DNA of 64,000 bases from an uncultured Butyricicoccus sp. (GTDB lineage: Bacteria > Bacillota > Clostridia > Oscillospirales > Butyricicoccaceae). The stretch spans positions 1-64,000 of the forward strand of contig NZ_CALWJM010000034.1 in the NCBI RefSeq assembly GCF_944381005.1, given 5' to 3'. A program made the translations under genes and the position numbers. Below, piece after piece: positions 35,713 through 43,810 of this stretch (positions within the stretch are counted from its first letter, which is position 1; each line of letters starts with the position of its first letter). The notes under the pieces are model-generated. The model made no database searches, was not told the DNA's origin, and was given only the letters and a program-made list of their open reading frames with translations.

Positions 35713-36165
35713 ATGAAAATGTCCGATACCATTGCCGCCTTTATTTTGGAGTGCCTGTCGGACGGCGGCGGCGTTGCCGAGCTTCAGCGGCGCGGGTTGG
35801 CCGAGCGCTTTTCATGCGTGCCCAGCCAGATAAACTACGTCATTGAAACGCGGTTTACCCCAGAAAATGGCTATCTAGTCGAGTCCCAACGCGGCGGCGG
35901 CGGTTATATCCGCATTGTGCGCGTGCAGGACGACAAACAGCGCATGTTGCTTGAAGCGGCACGCGCGGCAGGCGGTCAGCTCACCCAGAACGAAGCCGCA
36001 CGGCTCATTCGTTCGTTTTTATCCATCGGGCTTTTAACATCGCGCGAGAGCAAATTGCTCATGGGCGCGTGTACCGATGGCGCACTGTCCGAGATTGCCC
36101 CCGAACACCGCGACCGGATTCGCGCCGCCGTGTTCCGGTGCGCGATATTGGGGTTGACCACCTAA
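35713..36165 (+). CDS. ctsR: Transcriptional repressor of class III stress genes CtsR
   Basis: The 150-residue repressor senses heat and arginine phosphorylation state through McsB. Its winged HTH region contains RFSCVPSQINYVIETRFTPENGYLVESQRGGGGYIRIV, marked by PSQINYVIETRFT and the beta-wing RGGGGYIRI, the thermosensing glycine-rich wing. The C-terminal domain contains LLEAARAAGGQL. The start at 35713 has GAGG; an in-frame ATG six bases later is also possible. It is the first gene of the operon and represses it through the operators upstream. Confidence 0.96.
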   Translation: MKMSDTIAAFILECLSDGGGVAELQRRGLAERFSCVPSQINYVIETRFTPENGYLVESQRGGGGYIRIVRVQDDKQRMLLEAARAAGGQLTQNEAARLIRSFLSIGLLTSRESKLLMGACTDGALSEIAPEHRDRIRAAVFRCAILGLTT

Positions 36166-36217
36166 AGTTCTTTCGTAAATCAAATCTTTCGTCATAGATA
36201 AAAGGAGTGGAATGGTT

Positions 36218-36769
36218 ATGTTGTGCCAGAACTGTGGAAAAAAAGAAGCAACCATGTATTTCAGACAGAATATCAACGGGCAGACCAAGGAATTAAACCT
36301 GTGCCCGGACTGTGCCAAGGAATTGGGCGTGCAAGACCAGTTCGCCCATAGTTTTCAGTCGGCATTCGCCAAGCCGTTCGGCAGTTGGTTCGACGACGAC
36401 CCGTTTTTCAGTCAATCATTCCCGTCGCTGTTCGGCGCACCGTTCAGCCAGGCGGCACAGCTTGGTTCGGGACGGCGCTGCCCGACCTGCGGCATGACCG
36501 AATCCGAGCTTCAGCACACCGGCAGAGCCGGTTGTGCTGAGTGTTACAACATTTTCGACGACATCTTGACCCCATACATCCGCAAATTGCAGGGCGCGAC
36601 CGCCCATGTCGGCACGGCGCCTCATCCGCAAAATGATACACAGCCTGTGGAAAACCCGACGGCGGCGCTCAAGACCAAGTTGGAACAGGCCATCAAGCAG
36701 GAAAATTATGAGGAAGCCGCGCGGCTGCGCGACGAGATTCGTCGATTGGAGGGTGAACAACATGCGTAA
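36218..36769 (+). CDS. mcsA: McsA, zinc-finger activator of McsB (UVR domain)
   Basis: The 183-residue protein has two CxxC pairs near the N-terminus (CQNCGKKEA, CPDCAKELG) and two in the middle (CPTCG, CAECYNIF). A UVR domain at the C-terminus reads KLEQAIKQENYEEAARLRDEIRRLE. It activates the arginine kinase McsB and helps target ClpC. ATG at 36212 is also in frame but only four bases from AGGAG; 36218 gives MLCQNCGK as in homologues. It overlaps mcsB by eight bases. Confidence 0.93.
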   Translation: MLCQNCGKKEATMYFRQNINGQTKELNLCPDCAKELGVQDQFAHSFQSAFAKPFGSWFDDDPFFSQSFPSLFGAPFSQAAQLGSGRRCPTCGMTESELQHTGRAGCAECYNIFDDILTPYIRKLQGATAHVGTAPHPQNDTQPVENPTAALKTKLEQAIKQENYEEAARLRDEIRRLEGEQHA

Positions 36770-37769
36770 CTTTTCGATTCATGGCGGCTTTACCGGACTT
36801 GCCGCATCGACCCGCGTGCGTTTGGCGCGTAACGTAAAAGGATATCCGTACCGCGGTTTGACACCCGGCCAACTGGACGAAATCGCCCATAAGGTTTGGG
36901 ATGCCCTGTCCACCGCTCCGGCCGCGTCGCACGGCCTCAGCCTGACCGATGTGCGTGCGGGCAGCGAGCAGGCCATGCAGCTCGTTGAGCGGCATATGAT
37001 TTCGCCTGAGTTTGCCCGCAAGGGCGGTAAGCTCATCGCCTCTGAAAGCGGTGACATTGCGATTATGCTGGGCGAAGAAGACCACATCCGCCTGCAAGTC
37101 ATGGGTGAAGGCCTGTGCCCCAAGGAGTGCATGGAGACTGCCAAGCGGCTGTCCGACCTGATTGAAAGCCAAGTGCCCTTTGATTACAGCGAACGGCTGG
37201 GCTACCTGACCGCCTGCCCGTCCAATCTGGGTACCGGTCTGCGCGTATCGGTTATGCTGCACTTGCCGGTGCTGACCCGTTCGGGCGCGGTCGAACGCAT
37301 GATAAACTGGGCAGCGCGTCAGGGCTTCACCGTGCGCGGTGCTTACGGCGAAGGCTCACGCGCAGCGGGTGGTTTTTATCAGATTTCCAACCAAATCACC
37401 TTGGGCCTGAGCGAACAGGCCATTACCGAAAAGCTGATTTCGGTTGCCACCGAAGTTATCGACCAGGAAAAGAAAGCGCGTGAGCAACTGCGCACAGCCA
37501 ATCAAGACGGGTTGTTTGATGCGGTTGCCCGTGCGGCAGGCGTTCTGCAATATGCCCGCCTGCTGTCCTCCGAGGAAGCAGCATCGTGTATTTCCAACGT
37601 GCTGATTGGTCTGCAAATGGGCTATCTGACCGGTGTTTCTGCGGCCGACCTCATCGAAGCCGAACAGCAAACCCGCCCCGCCCTGTTGGCAGGCGACCCG
37701 GCAGCACGCGACCGCATCCGCGCCGAACGGCTGCGTGAGGTCACAAGCGGCTTACACGTCACCGCGTAA
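36762..37769 (+). CDS. mcsB: Protein-arginine kinase McsB
   Basis: The 335-residue kinase resembles phosphagen kinases and phosphorylates arginines to mark proteins for ClpCP. The nucleotide-binding STRVRLARNVKGYPY, the central LMLGEEDHIRLQ-type stretch (IMLGEEDHIRLQ), CPSNLGTGLRVSVMLHLP and the C-terminal RDRIRAERLRE are characteristic. The start overlaps mcsA; GGAGG is eight bases upstream. No residue loss is apparent. Confidence 0.97.
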   Translation: MRNFSIHGGFTGLAASTRVRLARNVKGYPYRGLTPGQLDEIAHKVWDALSTAPAASHGLSLTDVRAGSEQAMQLVERHMISPEFARKGGKLIASESGDIAIMLGEEDHIRLQVMGEGLCPKECMETAKRLSDLIESQVPFDYSERLGYLTACPSNLGTGLRVSVMLHLPVLTRSGAVERMINWAARQGFTVRGAYGEGSRAAGGFYQISNQITLGLSEQAITEKLISVATEVIDQEKKAREQLRTANQDGLFDAVARAAGVLQYARLLSSEEAASCISNVLIGLQMGYLTGVSAADLIEAEQQTRPALLAGDPAARDRIRAERLREVTSGLHVTA

Positions 37770-37825
37770 CCGCTCCCCTATTTTGTTTGAAAATTCCCTG
37801 TTTCTCCTGAAAGGAGTGTTTGCAT

Positions 37826-40318
37826 ATGTCTTATTACAATCGTTTTACCGACCGCGCTTCGGCAGTGCTCCAGCTTGCGCAGGAAGCAGCCGGACGCATG
37901 GGTCATAATTATGTCGGCTCGGAGCACCTGCTCGACGGCCTGCTGCTTGAGGGCAGCGGCATGGCGGCTAAGGTGCTGACCGATGCCGGTATCACCGTGG
38001 AACTCGTCGAACAGCAGATTGAAAAATTGGTGGGCTTTGGCGCGCCCGACCCGTCCGCCCCGCAGGGTCTGACCCCGCGCACCAAGCGCGTGCTGGAACT
38101 GGCAATTGCATCGGCGGCACAATTGGGGCACAACTATGTGGGCACCGAGCACTTGTTGTTCGGTCTGCTGCAAGAGGGTCAGAACGTCGCCATTACCATC
38201 CTGACCGCATTGGGTGCGGATGTGCGCGCCATGCTGCAAACGCTGGCGCAGCAGATGGGTGAAACCCAGTCGTCCGCGTCGGGCAAGTCGAATGGAGCAG
38301 CCGAACCGGCTGCAAACGGCGGAGTTGGCAAGGCGCTTTCGCAGTACGGCAAGGACTTGACCCAAGCCGCCCGCGATGGCAAACTTGACCCGGTTATCGG
38401 CAGAAGTAAGGAAATTGACCGCGTGATTCAGATTTTGTCGCGCCGTACCAAGAACAATCCGGCATTGGTTGGCGACCCCGGCGTTGGCAAGACCGCCGTA
38501 GCCGAAGGGCTTGCCCAAAAGATTGCATCGGGCGACGTACCTGAAAACCTGAAAGATAAAAAGCTGATTGCCCTTGACCTGACCGGTATGATTGCGGGCG
38601 CGAAGTACCGCGGCGAGTTTGAAGAGCGCATCAAAGCGGTCATCAAGGAACTGCAAAAGGCAAAGAATGTTATTTTGTTCATCGACGAACTGCATATGAT
38701 TGTGGGCGCGGGCGCGGCAGAAGGCGCAGTCGATGCCGCCAATATCCTGAAACCAGCCCTTGCACGCGGAGATATTCAGGTCATCGGCGCAACCACGCTG
38801 GACGAATACCGCAAGCATATTGAAAAGGATTCGGCGCTGGAGCGCCGCTTCCAGCCGGTCACGGTCAACGAACCCACACCGGAAGAAGCTGTTCAGATTT
38901 TGAAAGGTCTGCGCGACCGCTACGAAGCCCATCACGGCATTAAGATTTCGGATGAAGCAATCGACGCGGCGGTTAAACTGTCGGTGCGCTATGTCTCCGG
39001 CCGTCAGCTTCCCGATAAGGCGATTGACCTTGTAGATGAAGCGTGCTCGCGTGTGCGCATGCAGGCTATGACCCCGCCGGCTGATTTGAAGTCGTTGGAA
39101 GACGAAATCAGCGCATTGACCGCACGCAAGGACGAGGCAGTACGCGCACAGGACTATGAACAGGCCGCAAAGCTGCGCGATGAGGAGAGCACCAAGAAAG
39201 CTGAGGCCGAAAAACAGCGCAAGGCGTGGGAGGAATCCAAGGCGACGGCGCGCGACACGGTTTCGGAAGATGATATTGCCGAGGTTATCGCAGGCTGGAC
39301 GGGTATCCCGGCGGCACGTCTGACCGAGGACGAAGGCCAGCGCCTGCTGCATCTTGAGGACACGCTGCACGCCCGTGTGATTGGGCAGGATGAAGCGGTC
39401 AGCGCGGTTGCGCGTGCGATTCGGCGCGGCCGTGTAGGTCTGCGCGACCCCAAGCGCCCGATTGGTTCGTTTATCTTCCTTGGGCCGACCGGCGTGGGCA
39501 AAACCGAGCTGTGCAAGACGCTTGCCGAAGCACTGTTCGGGGATGAAAACGCCATGCTGCGCTTTGATATGTCCGAATATATGGAAAAACACAGCGTTGC
39601 GCGTATGATTGGTTCGCCTCCGGGCTATGTTGGCTACGACGAGGGCGGCCAGCTCACCGAGAAAGTCAGAAGAAAACCGTATTCGGTCGTGCTGTTCGAT
39701 GAGATTGAAAAGGCGCACCCCGACGTATTTAACATCCTGCTGCAAATCTTGGAGGACGGCCAGTTAACCGACGGTCAGGGGCGCAAGGTGGACTTTAAGA
39801 ACACTGTGCTGATTATGACTTCCAACATCGGCGCCCAGAAGATTACCGGCAAAAGCCGTAAGACCTTGGGCTTTGGCGGCGACGACAAGCCGCAAGGTGA
39901 ACAGACCTTTGAGGAAATCAAGAAAGAAGTGCTTTCCGACCTCAAGGAAGCGTTCCGCCCCGAACTCATCAACCGTATCGACGAAATCATCGTGTTCAAT
40001 CGCCTGACCGAAGAAGAAATCGGCAAGATTGCAGATGGTATGCTGGCGCAGGTGGCAAGCCGTATGGACGAAATGGAACTGACGATGGACTGGACACCCG
40101 AAGCGCGTGCCCATCTGGTCAAAGCCGGATTCGACCCGATTTACGGCGCTCGTCCGCTCAGACGCGCCATTCAGTCCGAGGTAGAAGACCTGGTTGCCGA
40201 GGACTTCCTGCGCGGTACCGTGCAGCGCGGTCAGCACGTCACACTGGACGAGCGGGACGGCAAACTGGTATTGCAAGCCAAAGAATCATCGGTGGATGAA
40301 GCCAAATCTCAATCATAA
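37826..40318 (+). CDS. clpC: ATP-dependent Clp protease ATP-binding subunit ClpC
   Basis: The 830-residue AAA+ unfoldase feeds arginine-phosphorylated proteins to ClpP. Two Clp-N repeats (about 4-140) each hold NYVGSEHLL or [12 protein letters not shown]-1 has [16 protein letters not shown] and [16 protein letters not shown] motif ([15 protein letters not shown]) lies in the middle domain. AAA-2 has [19 protein letters not shown] and [14 protein letters not shown], and the sensor NRIDEIIVF. The start is ATG at 37826 with AAAGGAG; an upstream TTG is too close to the site. It is the last gene of the operon. Confidence 0.98.
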   Translation: MSYYNRFTDRASAVLQLAQEAAGRMGHNYVGSEHLLDGLLLEGSGMAAKVLTDAGITVELVEQQIEKLVGFGAPDPSAPQGLTPRTKRVLELAIASAAQLGHNYVGTEHLLFGLLQEGQNVAITILTALGADVRAMLQTLAQQMGETQSSASGKSNGAAEPAANGGVGKALSQYGKDLTQAARDGKLDPVIGRSKEIDRVIQILSRRTKNNPALVGDPGVGKTAVAEGLAQKIASGDVPENLKDKKLIALDLTGMIAGAKYRGEFEERIKAVIKELQKAKNVILFIDELHMIVGAGAAEGAVDAANILKPALARGDIQVIGATTLDEYRKHIEKDSALERRFQPVTVNEPTPEEAVQILKGLRDRYEAHHGIKISDEAIDAAVKLSVRYVSGRQLPDKAIDLVDEACSRVRMQAMTPPADLKSLEDEISALTARKDEAVRAQDYEQAAKLRDEESTKKAEAEKQRKAWEESKATARDTVSEDDIAEVIAGWTGIPAARLTEDEGQRLLHLEDTLHARVIGQDEAVSAVARAIRRGRVGLRDPKRPIGSFIFLGPTGVGKTELCKTLAEALFGDENAMLRFDMSEYMEKHSVARMIGSPPGYVGYDEGGQLTEKVRRKPYSVVLFDEIEKAHPDVFNILLQILEDGQLTDGQGRKVDFKNTVLIMTSNIGAQKITGKSRKTLGFGGDDKPQGEQTFEEIKKEVLSDLKEAFRPELINRIDEIIVFNRLTEEEIGKIADGMLAQVASRMDEMELTMDWTPEARAHLVKAGFDPIYGARPLRRAIQSEVEDLVAEDFLRGTVQRGQHVTLDERDGKLVLQAKESSVDEAKSQS

Positions 40319-40342
40319 CAATACGCCGTCGGCAGACGGCAT

Positions 40343-40376
40343 AAAAAGCCCGCTCCTTATCGGAGCGGGCTTTTTT
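40343..40376. terminator. Bidirectional terminator between clpC and the FrhB-like gene
   Basis: AAAGCCCGCTCC pairs with GGAGCGGGCTTT around TTATC; A and T tracts lie on either side. Confidence 0.9.
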
Positions 40377-40382
40377 ATCGCC

Positions 40383-41504
40383 TTATTTTCTGCCCAGTAA
40401 GCGGCGGGCAAAGCCTTTTAACTTTTCTACCCCACTTACCTTTGTATAGTCGGCTACAACAACCGCGAGCGGCTCATTTTGTAACCGCTTCATGGCTTCG
40501 GCGCGCTGGGGATGGTCGTGCGCCGAGGTCGTGACCGCAGGATTGTACTGCACCGCCTGCGCGAACGAAACCGACTTGCTCTCGACGCGGTCGGCAAGCG
40601 CGGCAAGCGCCTGTTTGCCCTGCTCGGTCTGCACCAATACCACCGAAGTGCCCTTGTCGTCGTCCAGTTCGGGCAAAATCTTTTCAATGCCCCAAAAATC
40701 GCCCAGCGTCAAATCGGCATAGCCGCCGGTCTTGGCGGGGCAGTCGGTACACGACGGACGATTGTACAGGTCACGCAAAAAGCCTTTCATGTACGGGTCA
40801 TCCATGACCGGTCGAAGGAGTTCCTTGCCATCCACAAAATAATTGGTGGCATAGTGCTTCCAGCTCTGCCGCTTGTCGCGTAAGCGCACGTCGGACACTT
40901 CCCCCAGTTCACGCAGATTTTTGCGCCAGATTTCGGGGGCGGGCACACCGTGGCACACGATGGCGACCAACAGCACGCGGTCGGCATCGGCACCCAGATA
41001 GCGCTTTAACCCCGCCGTCTGGCAGGGCGTGCCCGAAAACAGCACAGGGGTACCGTTGTCCACCAAGTCCCGAATCTGGCGGAAGGTGTCGCCCAAATCG
41101 GACTGGACATATTTTGCGCCGCGCATCAGCTCAACGCCGGTTTCGTCCCAAACGATAGCATGGCGCACTTCAAATTCGTCATCGTAGACCGCGCCGCACA
41201 CCGCGCCGCCCCGGTTCAGAACGTCGGTGGCGAGCAGAGAGAACAGACCGCCGGACGAAGAAAACCGGCGTAAAATATCGTCCTTGGCGCGGGCAGCCAT
41301 AGCCAGCGGCTGCGGCGGGTCAGAAACGCGGTTGCGGCACGGGCACACCGCTTCACAGGCATCGCAGCCGATGCACAGTTCGGGATTGACGACCGGATAG
41401 CAAAATCCCTCGTCATCGGGTTTCATGGTAATACAGTTTTGCGGGCAGACCGATACACAGGCGGTACAGCCACAGCATTGGGTTTTATCGGTAATTTGAA
41501 TCAT
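40383..41504 (-). CDS. Coenzyme F420 hydrogenase/dehydrogenase beta-subunit-like iron-sulfur protein
   Basis: The 373-residue protein has an N-terminal 2[4Fe-4S] ferredoxin domain (CCGCTACVSVCP, CIGCDACEAVCP). The FrhB-type domains follow with RFSSSGGLFSLLA, GTPCQTAGLKRYLG, VCHGVPAPEIW and CTDCPAKTGGYADLTLGDFWG. Clostridia and Bacteroides encode such proteins outside methanogenesis, often beside polysaccharide genes. They are thought to be flavin-dependent reductases; no F420 system is visible here. It stands alone, with a promoter (41643-41670) and a leader of about 130 bases. Confidence 0.88.
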   Translation of the reverse strand: MIQITDKTQCCGCTACVSVCPQNCITMKPDDEGFCYPVVNPELCIGCDACEAVCPCRNRVSDPPQPLAMAARAKDDILRRFSSSGGLFSLLATDVLNRGGAVCGAVYDDEFEVRHAIVWDETGVELMRGAKYVQSDLGDTFRQIRDLVDNGTPVLFSGTPCQTAGLKRYLGADADRVLLVAIVCHGVPAPEIWRKNLRELGEVSDVRLRDKRQSWKHYATNYFVDGKELLRPVMDDPYMKGFLRDLYNRPSCTDCPAKTGGYADLTLGDFWGIEKILPELDDDKGTSVVLVQTEQGKQALAALADRVESKSVSFAQAVQYNPAVTTSAHDHPQRAEAMKRLQNEPLAVVVADYTKVSGVEKLKGFARRLLGRK

Positions 41505-41804
41505 AACAAGAACGCCCCTTTTTTTGCCAGCGCGTGGCGGCTCGAATCAAACAGAAATGTTGCGACAGTGCACGAAAAAAGCGAGAAATGACCGCAGACC
41601 CCGCGCAAGCGCAAGAAAAAGTAGCATATTTGCCATGCAGTCATTATATCATAGCAAGCGGAAAATGCAAGAGCCGCCGACACACTGGTTACAATAGACA
41701 AAAAAGATGGTAAAAATTCGGATATTTTTTTCGGGAATATGGGGGACAAAATGGCAGATGCTGTCGTCTATATTAGTAGATGGCAAAAAAAGGGGGAACT
41801 GTTC
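41505..41804. other. Divergent intergenic region upstream of the FrhB-like gene
   Basis: This 300-base gap contains the minus-strand promoter at 41643-41670 and possible weak plus-strand -10 sequence (TACAAT at 41690). No gene or strong structure is evident. Confidence 0.55.
41643..41670 (-). promoter_or_regulatory. Promoter of the FrhB-like gene
   Basis: On the minus strand TTGCAT and TATAAT are separated by 16 bases. Confidence 0.7.
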
Positions 41805-42095
41805 ATGCCGATTCCATTCAAACGAAATACCGGTTATCTGCTGGCGTATGGTTCATTGACGGCAGCCGGATTGCTGATGCTGCTCTATCTGCGCGCGGCA
41901 TGGTCGTCCCCATTGCCCGCCGCTTTGTATGGTGCCTTGGGCGTACTGCTCGCCCTGTGCGTGCTGTGCGCATTGGTGCTGGCGGCTGACAGCGTGCGGC
42001 TGCTGTTGCAGCCGGGTACATGGCGGGTGCGCTGGTGGAAAATCATACTGGATTTGCTGCCGCTTGCCCTGCTGGTTGGATTTTGGATGCTGTAA
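41805..42095 (+). CDS. Small three-helix membrane protein, unknown function
   Basis: The 96-residue protein has three hydrophobic stretches (about 11-29, 37-60, 77-95) separated by short basic loops (RLLLQPGTWRVRWWK). I do not recognise it. The start has AGGGGG eight bases upstream; the frame extends upstream without support. A second membrane protein follows 49 bases later, and the two may form an operon. Confidence 0.6.
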   Translation: MPIPFKRNTGYLLAYGSLTAAGLLMLLYLRAAWSSPLPAALYGALGVLLALCVLCALVLAADSVRLLLQPGTWRVRWWKIILDLLPLALLVGFWML

Positions 42096-42144
42096 CGGCT
42101 GCGCCGGTGGTGCGCGAGAGCCGAGAAAGGGATAGAGCCAATCC

Positions 42145-42735
42145 ATGAACCATTTTATTGAAAGATTGCCCGCGGTCTGCTGCCTGAGCGCCGCCATGCT
42201 GCTGTTTGCAGTCGTGACCGAAGGGTTTTCCGTCCACTGGGACACCGGGCGTCCATTTCTGTTGTTTTTACAAAAGGTTGTGGCGGTCGAATGGGGCTTT
42301 GCCGTGCTCACCGGCATCGGTTTGAGTATTTGCCGCGCACGAACACGGCGGCAGGCGGTCGGTATTGTGCTGACGACCGTGTTGATTACCGCAATTTGGA
42401 CGGGCGTAGAACTGTACCGCCTGCTGTCGGTGGCACATCAGCCCGATATCGTCACCCGCGTGGACTTATCGCACCATCTGCCCTGTTTTGTGCTGGCGCT
42501 GGTGGGCACACAGCTTTTGTGCCGAGCCTGTCGCCGGGCGGTGTTGCTGGACTTTGCCGCGTTCGGACTGAGTTTTTTGATATTTTGGCTGCCCACGCTG
42601 CTGTTTGGCTGGGGTATCAGTTCCTGTTTTTTCGACACGATTTGTATGACAACAACCTTGTTCGCCCTGCTGGGCGTGGACTTGGTGCGCGATGCGCTGC
42701 CGCTGTGCGCGCAGCGCCGCACACATAAACGATAG
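42145..42735 (+). CDS. Membrane protein of unknown function
   Basis: The 196-residue protein has about five predicted transmembrane helices (roughly 9-27, 46-62, 71-92, 110-127, 134-180). It ends in a basic tail (RRTHKR). Cysteines are unusually common (about 9). No family is recognised. It lies in the same direction as, and just after, the small membrane protein at 41805 and ends at a bidirectional terminator. Confidence 0.6.
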   Translation: MNHFIERLPAVCCLSAAMLLFAVVTEGFSVHWDTGRPFLLFLQKVVAVEWGFAVLTGIGLSICRARTRRQAVGIVLTTVLITAIWTGVELYRLLSVAHQPDIVTRVDLSHHLPCFVLALVGTQLLCRACRRAVLLDFAAFGLSFLIFWLPTLLFGWGISSCFFDTICMTTTLFALLGVDLVRDALPLCAQRRTHKR

Positions 42736-42763
42736 CCTCCTATTACCTCCCCCCTTATTTTAT

Positions 42764-42807
42764 AAAAAGCCAAACGACCGCTTTTCAGCGGTCGTTTGGC
42801 TTTTTTT
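42764..42807. terminator. Bidirectional terminator between the membrane protein genes and treR
   Basis: AAAAAGCCAAACGACCGC pairs perfectly with its complement around TTTTCA; this 18-bp stem is the longest terminator in the window. Its 3' arm overlaps the last codons of treR. Confidence 0.92.
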
Positions 42808-43546
42808 CTGCCCGACTGGCAGGACTGGGACGGCGTACCGCATTGTCCTGAAAGCGGAAGAAGTTGGGATGATGGCGCGATTGGGTGTATTCAAACATGA
42901 CCCCATCCCCGTTATAGGTCTGACTGCTGACCACAGCCAGACAGTTACAGTCGGCCATATCCAAATATTGCAAATCAAGCGCGGTGGCGCGCTCAACCGT
43001 AACCACACGCTTGCTGTTGATGATAGACACCTGCAGCTCTTGCTCTAAATATTGATAAATGGAACCGGCGGCGATTTCGGCGGTCAGCCCGCGCGTCACG
43101 TCCTGTCGAAAATAGCTGTGATTGAGAATCAGCGGTCGATTGTTGAGATAGTGCAGGCGCTGAAGATAATAGACCGGCGTGCCGGGTGCAAAACCGGTGC
43201 GCTGGGACAGCGCTTCATCCACTATCAGCGACTCAAAATGCAAAATTTTGCTGGATGGGTGCCAGTGGATGCGGGCAGCCGATTCGGCAAACGACTCGAT
43301 AGAGCCAAGTGTAAAAGTCGCTTGTCCGGTGGGTTCAAAGATGCAGCGCACCCCTTTGCCCTGCATGGTCTGGACGTAGCCCACGCGCACCAGTTCGGCA
43401 ACCGCGCGGCGCAGCGTGTTGCGGGAGCAGTCAAGCTCACCTATCAGGGTGTGTTCGGATGGCAAAAGCGCCTGTGGCGGGTAAAGCCCCGATTCAATTT
43501 TCTCTTTCAGTATCCGGTAAATTTGTTCATACTTTGCCTTTGGCAT
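42785..43546 (-). CDS. treR: GntR/HutC-family regulator, probable trehalose operon repressor TreR
   Basis: The 253-residue protein has a GntR winged HTH (KYEQIYRILKEKIESGLY, LLPSEHTLIGELDCSRNTLRRAVAEL marked by LPSEHTL and SRNTLRRAV). The C-terminal UTRA ligand domain contains GTPVYYLQRLHYLNNRPLIL and SRHHPNFFRF. UTRA repressors of this kind bind trehalose 6-phosphate. It is divergent from the trehalose PTS gene, and two palindromes lie in the 264-base gap. The start at MPKAKYEQIY has AGAGGAA. The last codons are encoded inside the shared terminator. Confidence 0.88.
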   Translation of the reverse strand: MPKAKYEQIYRILKEKIESGLYPPQALLPSEHTLIGELDCSRNTLRRAVAELVRVGYVQTMQGKGVRCIFEPTGQATFTLGSIESFAESAARIHWHPSSKILHFESLIVDEALSQRTGFAPGTPVYYLQRLHYLNNRPLILNHSYFRQDVTRGLTAEIAAGSIYQYLEQELQVSIINSKRVVTVERATALDLQYLDMADCNCLAVVSSQTYNGDGVMFEYTQSRHHPNFFRFQDNAVRRPSPASRAEKKPNDR

Positions 43547-43738
43547 GATAATTCCTCTTATATTGTGAAGCAAAAAAGTCAAAATTCGTGATAAAACACA
43601 AGCCTATTATAGCGCACAATGCGCCGCTTGCCAATCCTATAAACAGCCGTTTGACGGCGGGGCTTGGGCAGAACCGCCAAAAAAATTTTTATTTTTTGTA
43701 AATTCGGCTTCTTGTTTTTGCACGGGCAAAGGGGTATG

Positions 43739-43757
43739 TTATCTATAACAGATAACT
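43739..43757. promoter_or_regulatory. Inverted repeat, possible second TreR operator
   Basis: GTTATC and GATAAC flank TATAACA, immediately left of the longer palindrome. Confidence 0.5.
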
Positions 43758-43771
43758 TGTTTAAACAAGTT
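43754..43771. promoter_or_regulatory. Perfect 18-bp palindrome, probable TreR operator
   Basis: AACTTGTTTAAACAAGTT is perfectly self-complementary and sits 40 bases before the PTS start. GntR/UTRA proteins bind short palindromes of the TTGTNNANNACAA kind, so this is a good operator candidate. Confidence 0.75.
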
Positions 43772-43810
43772 GGACAGAAAAAGAAGAAAGCGAGATTGGA
43801 GGAACCATTC

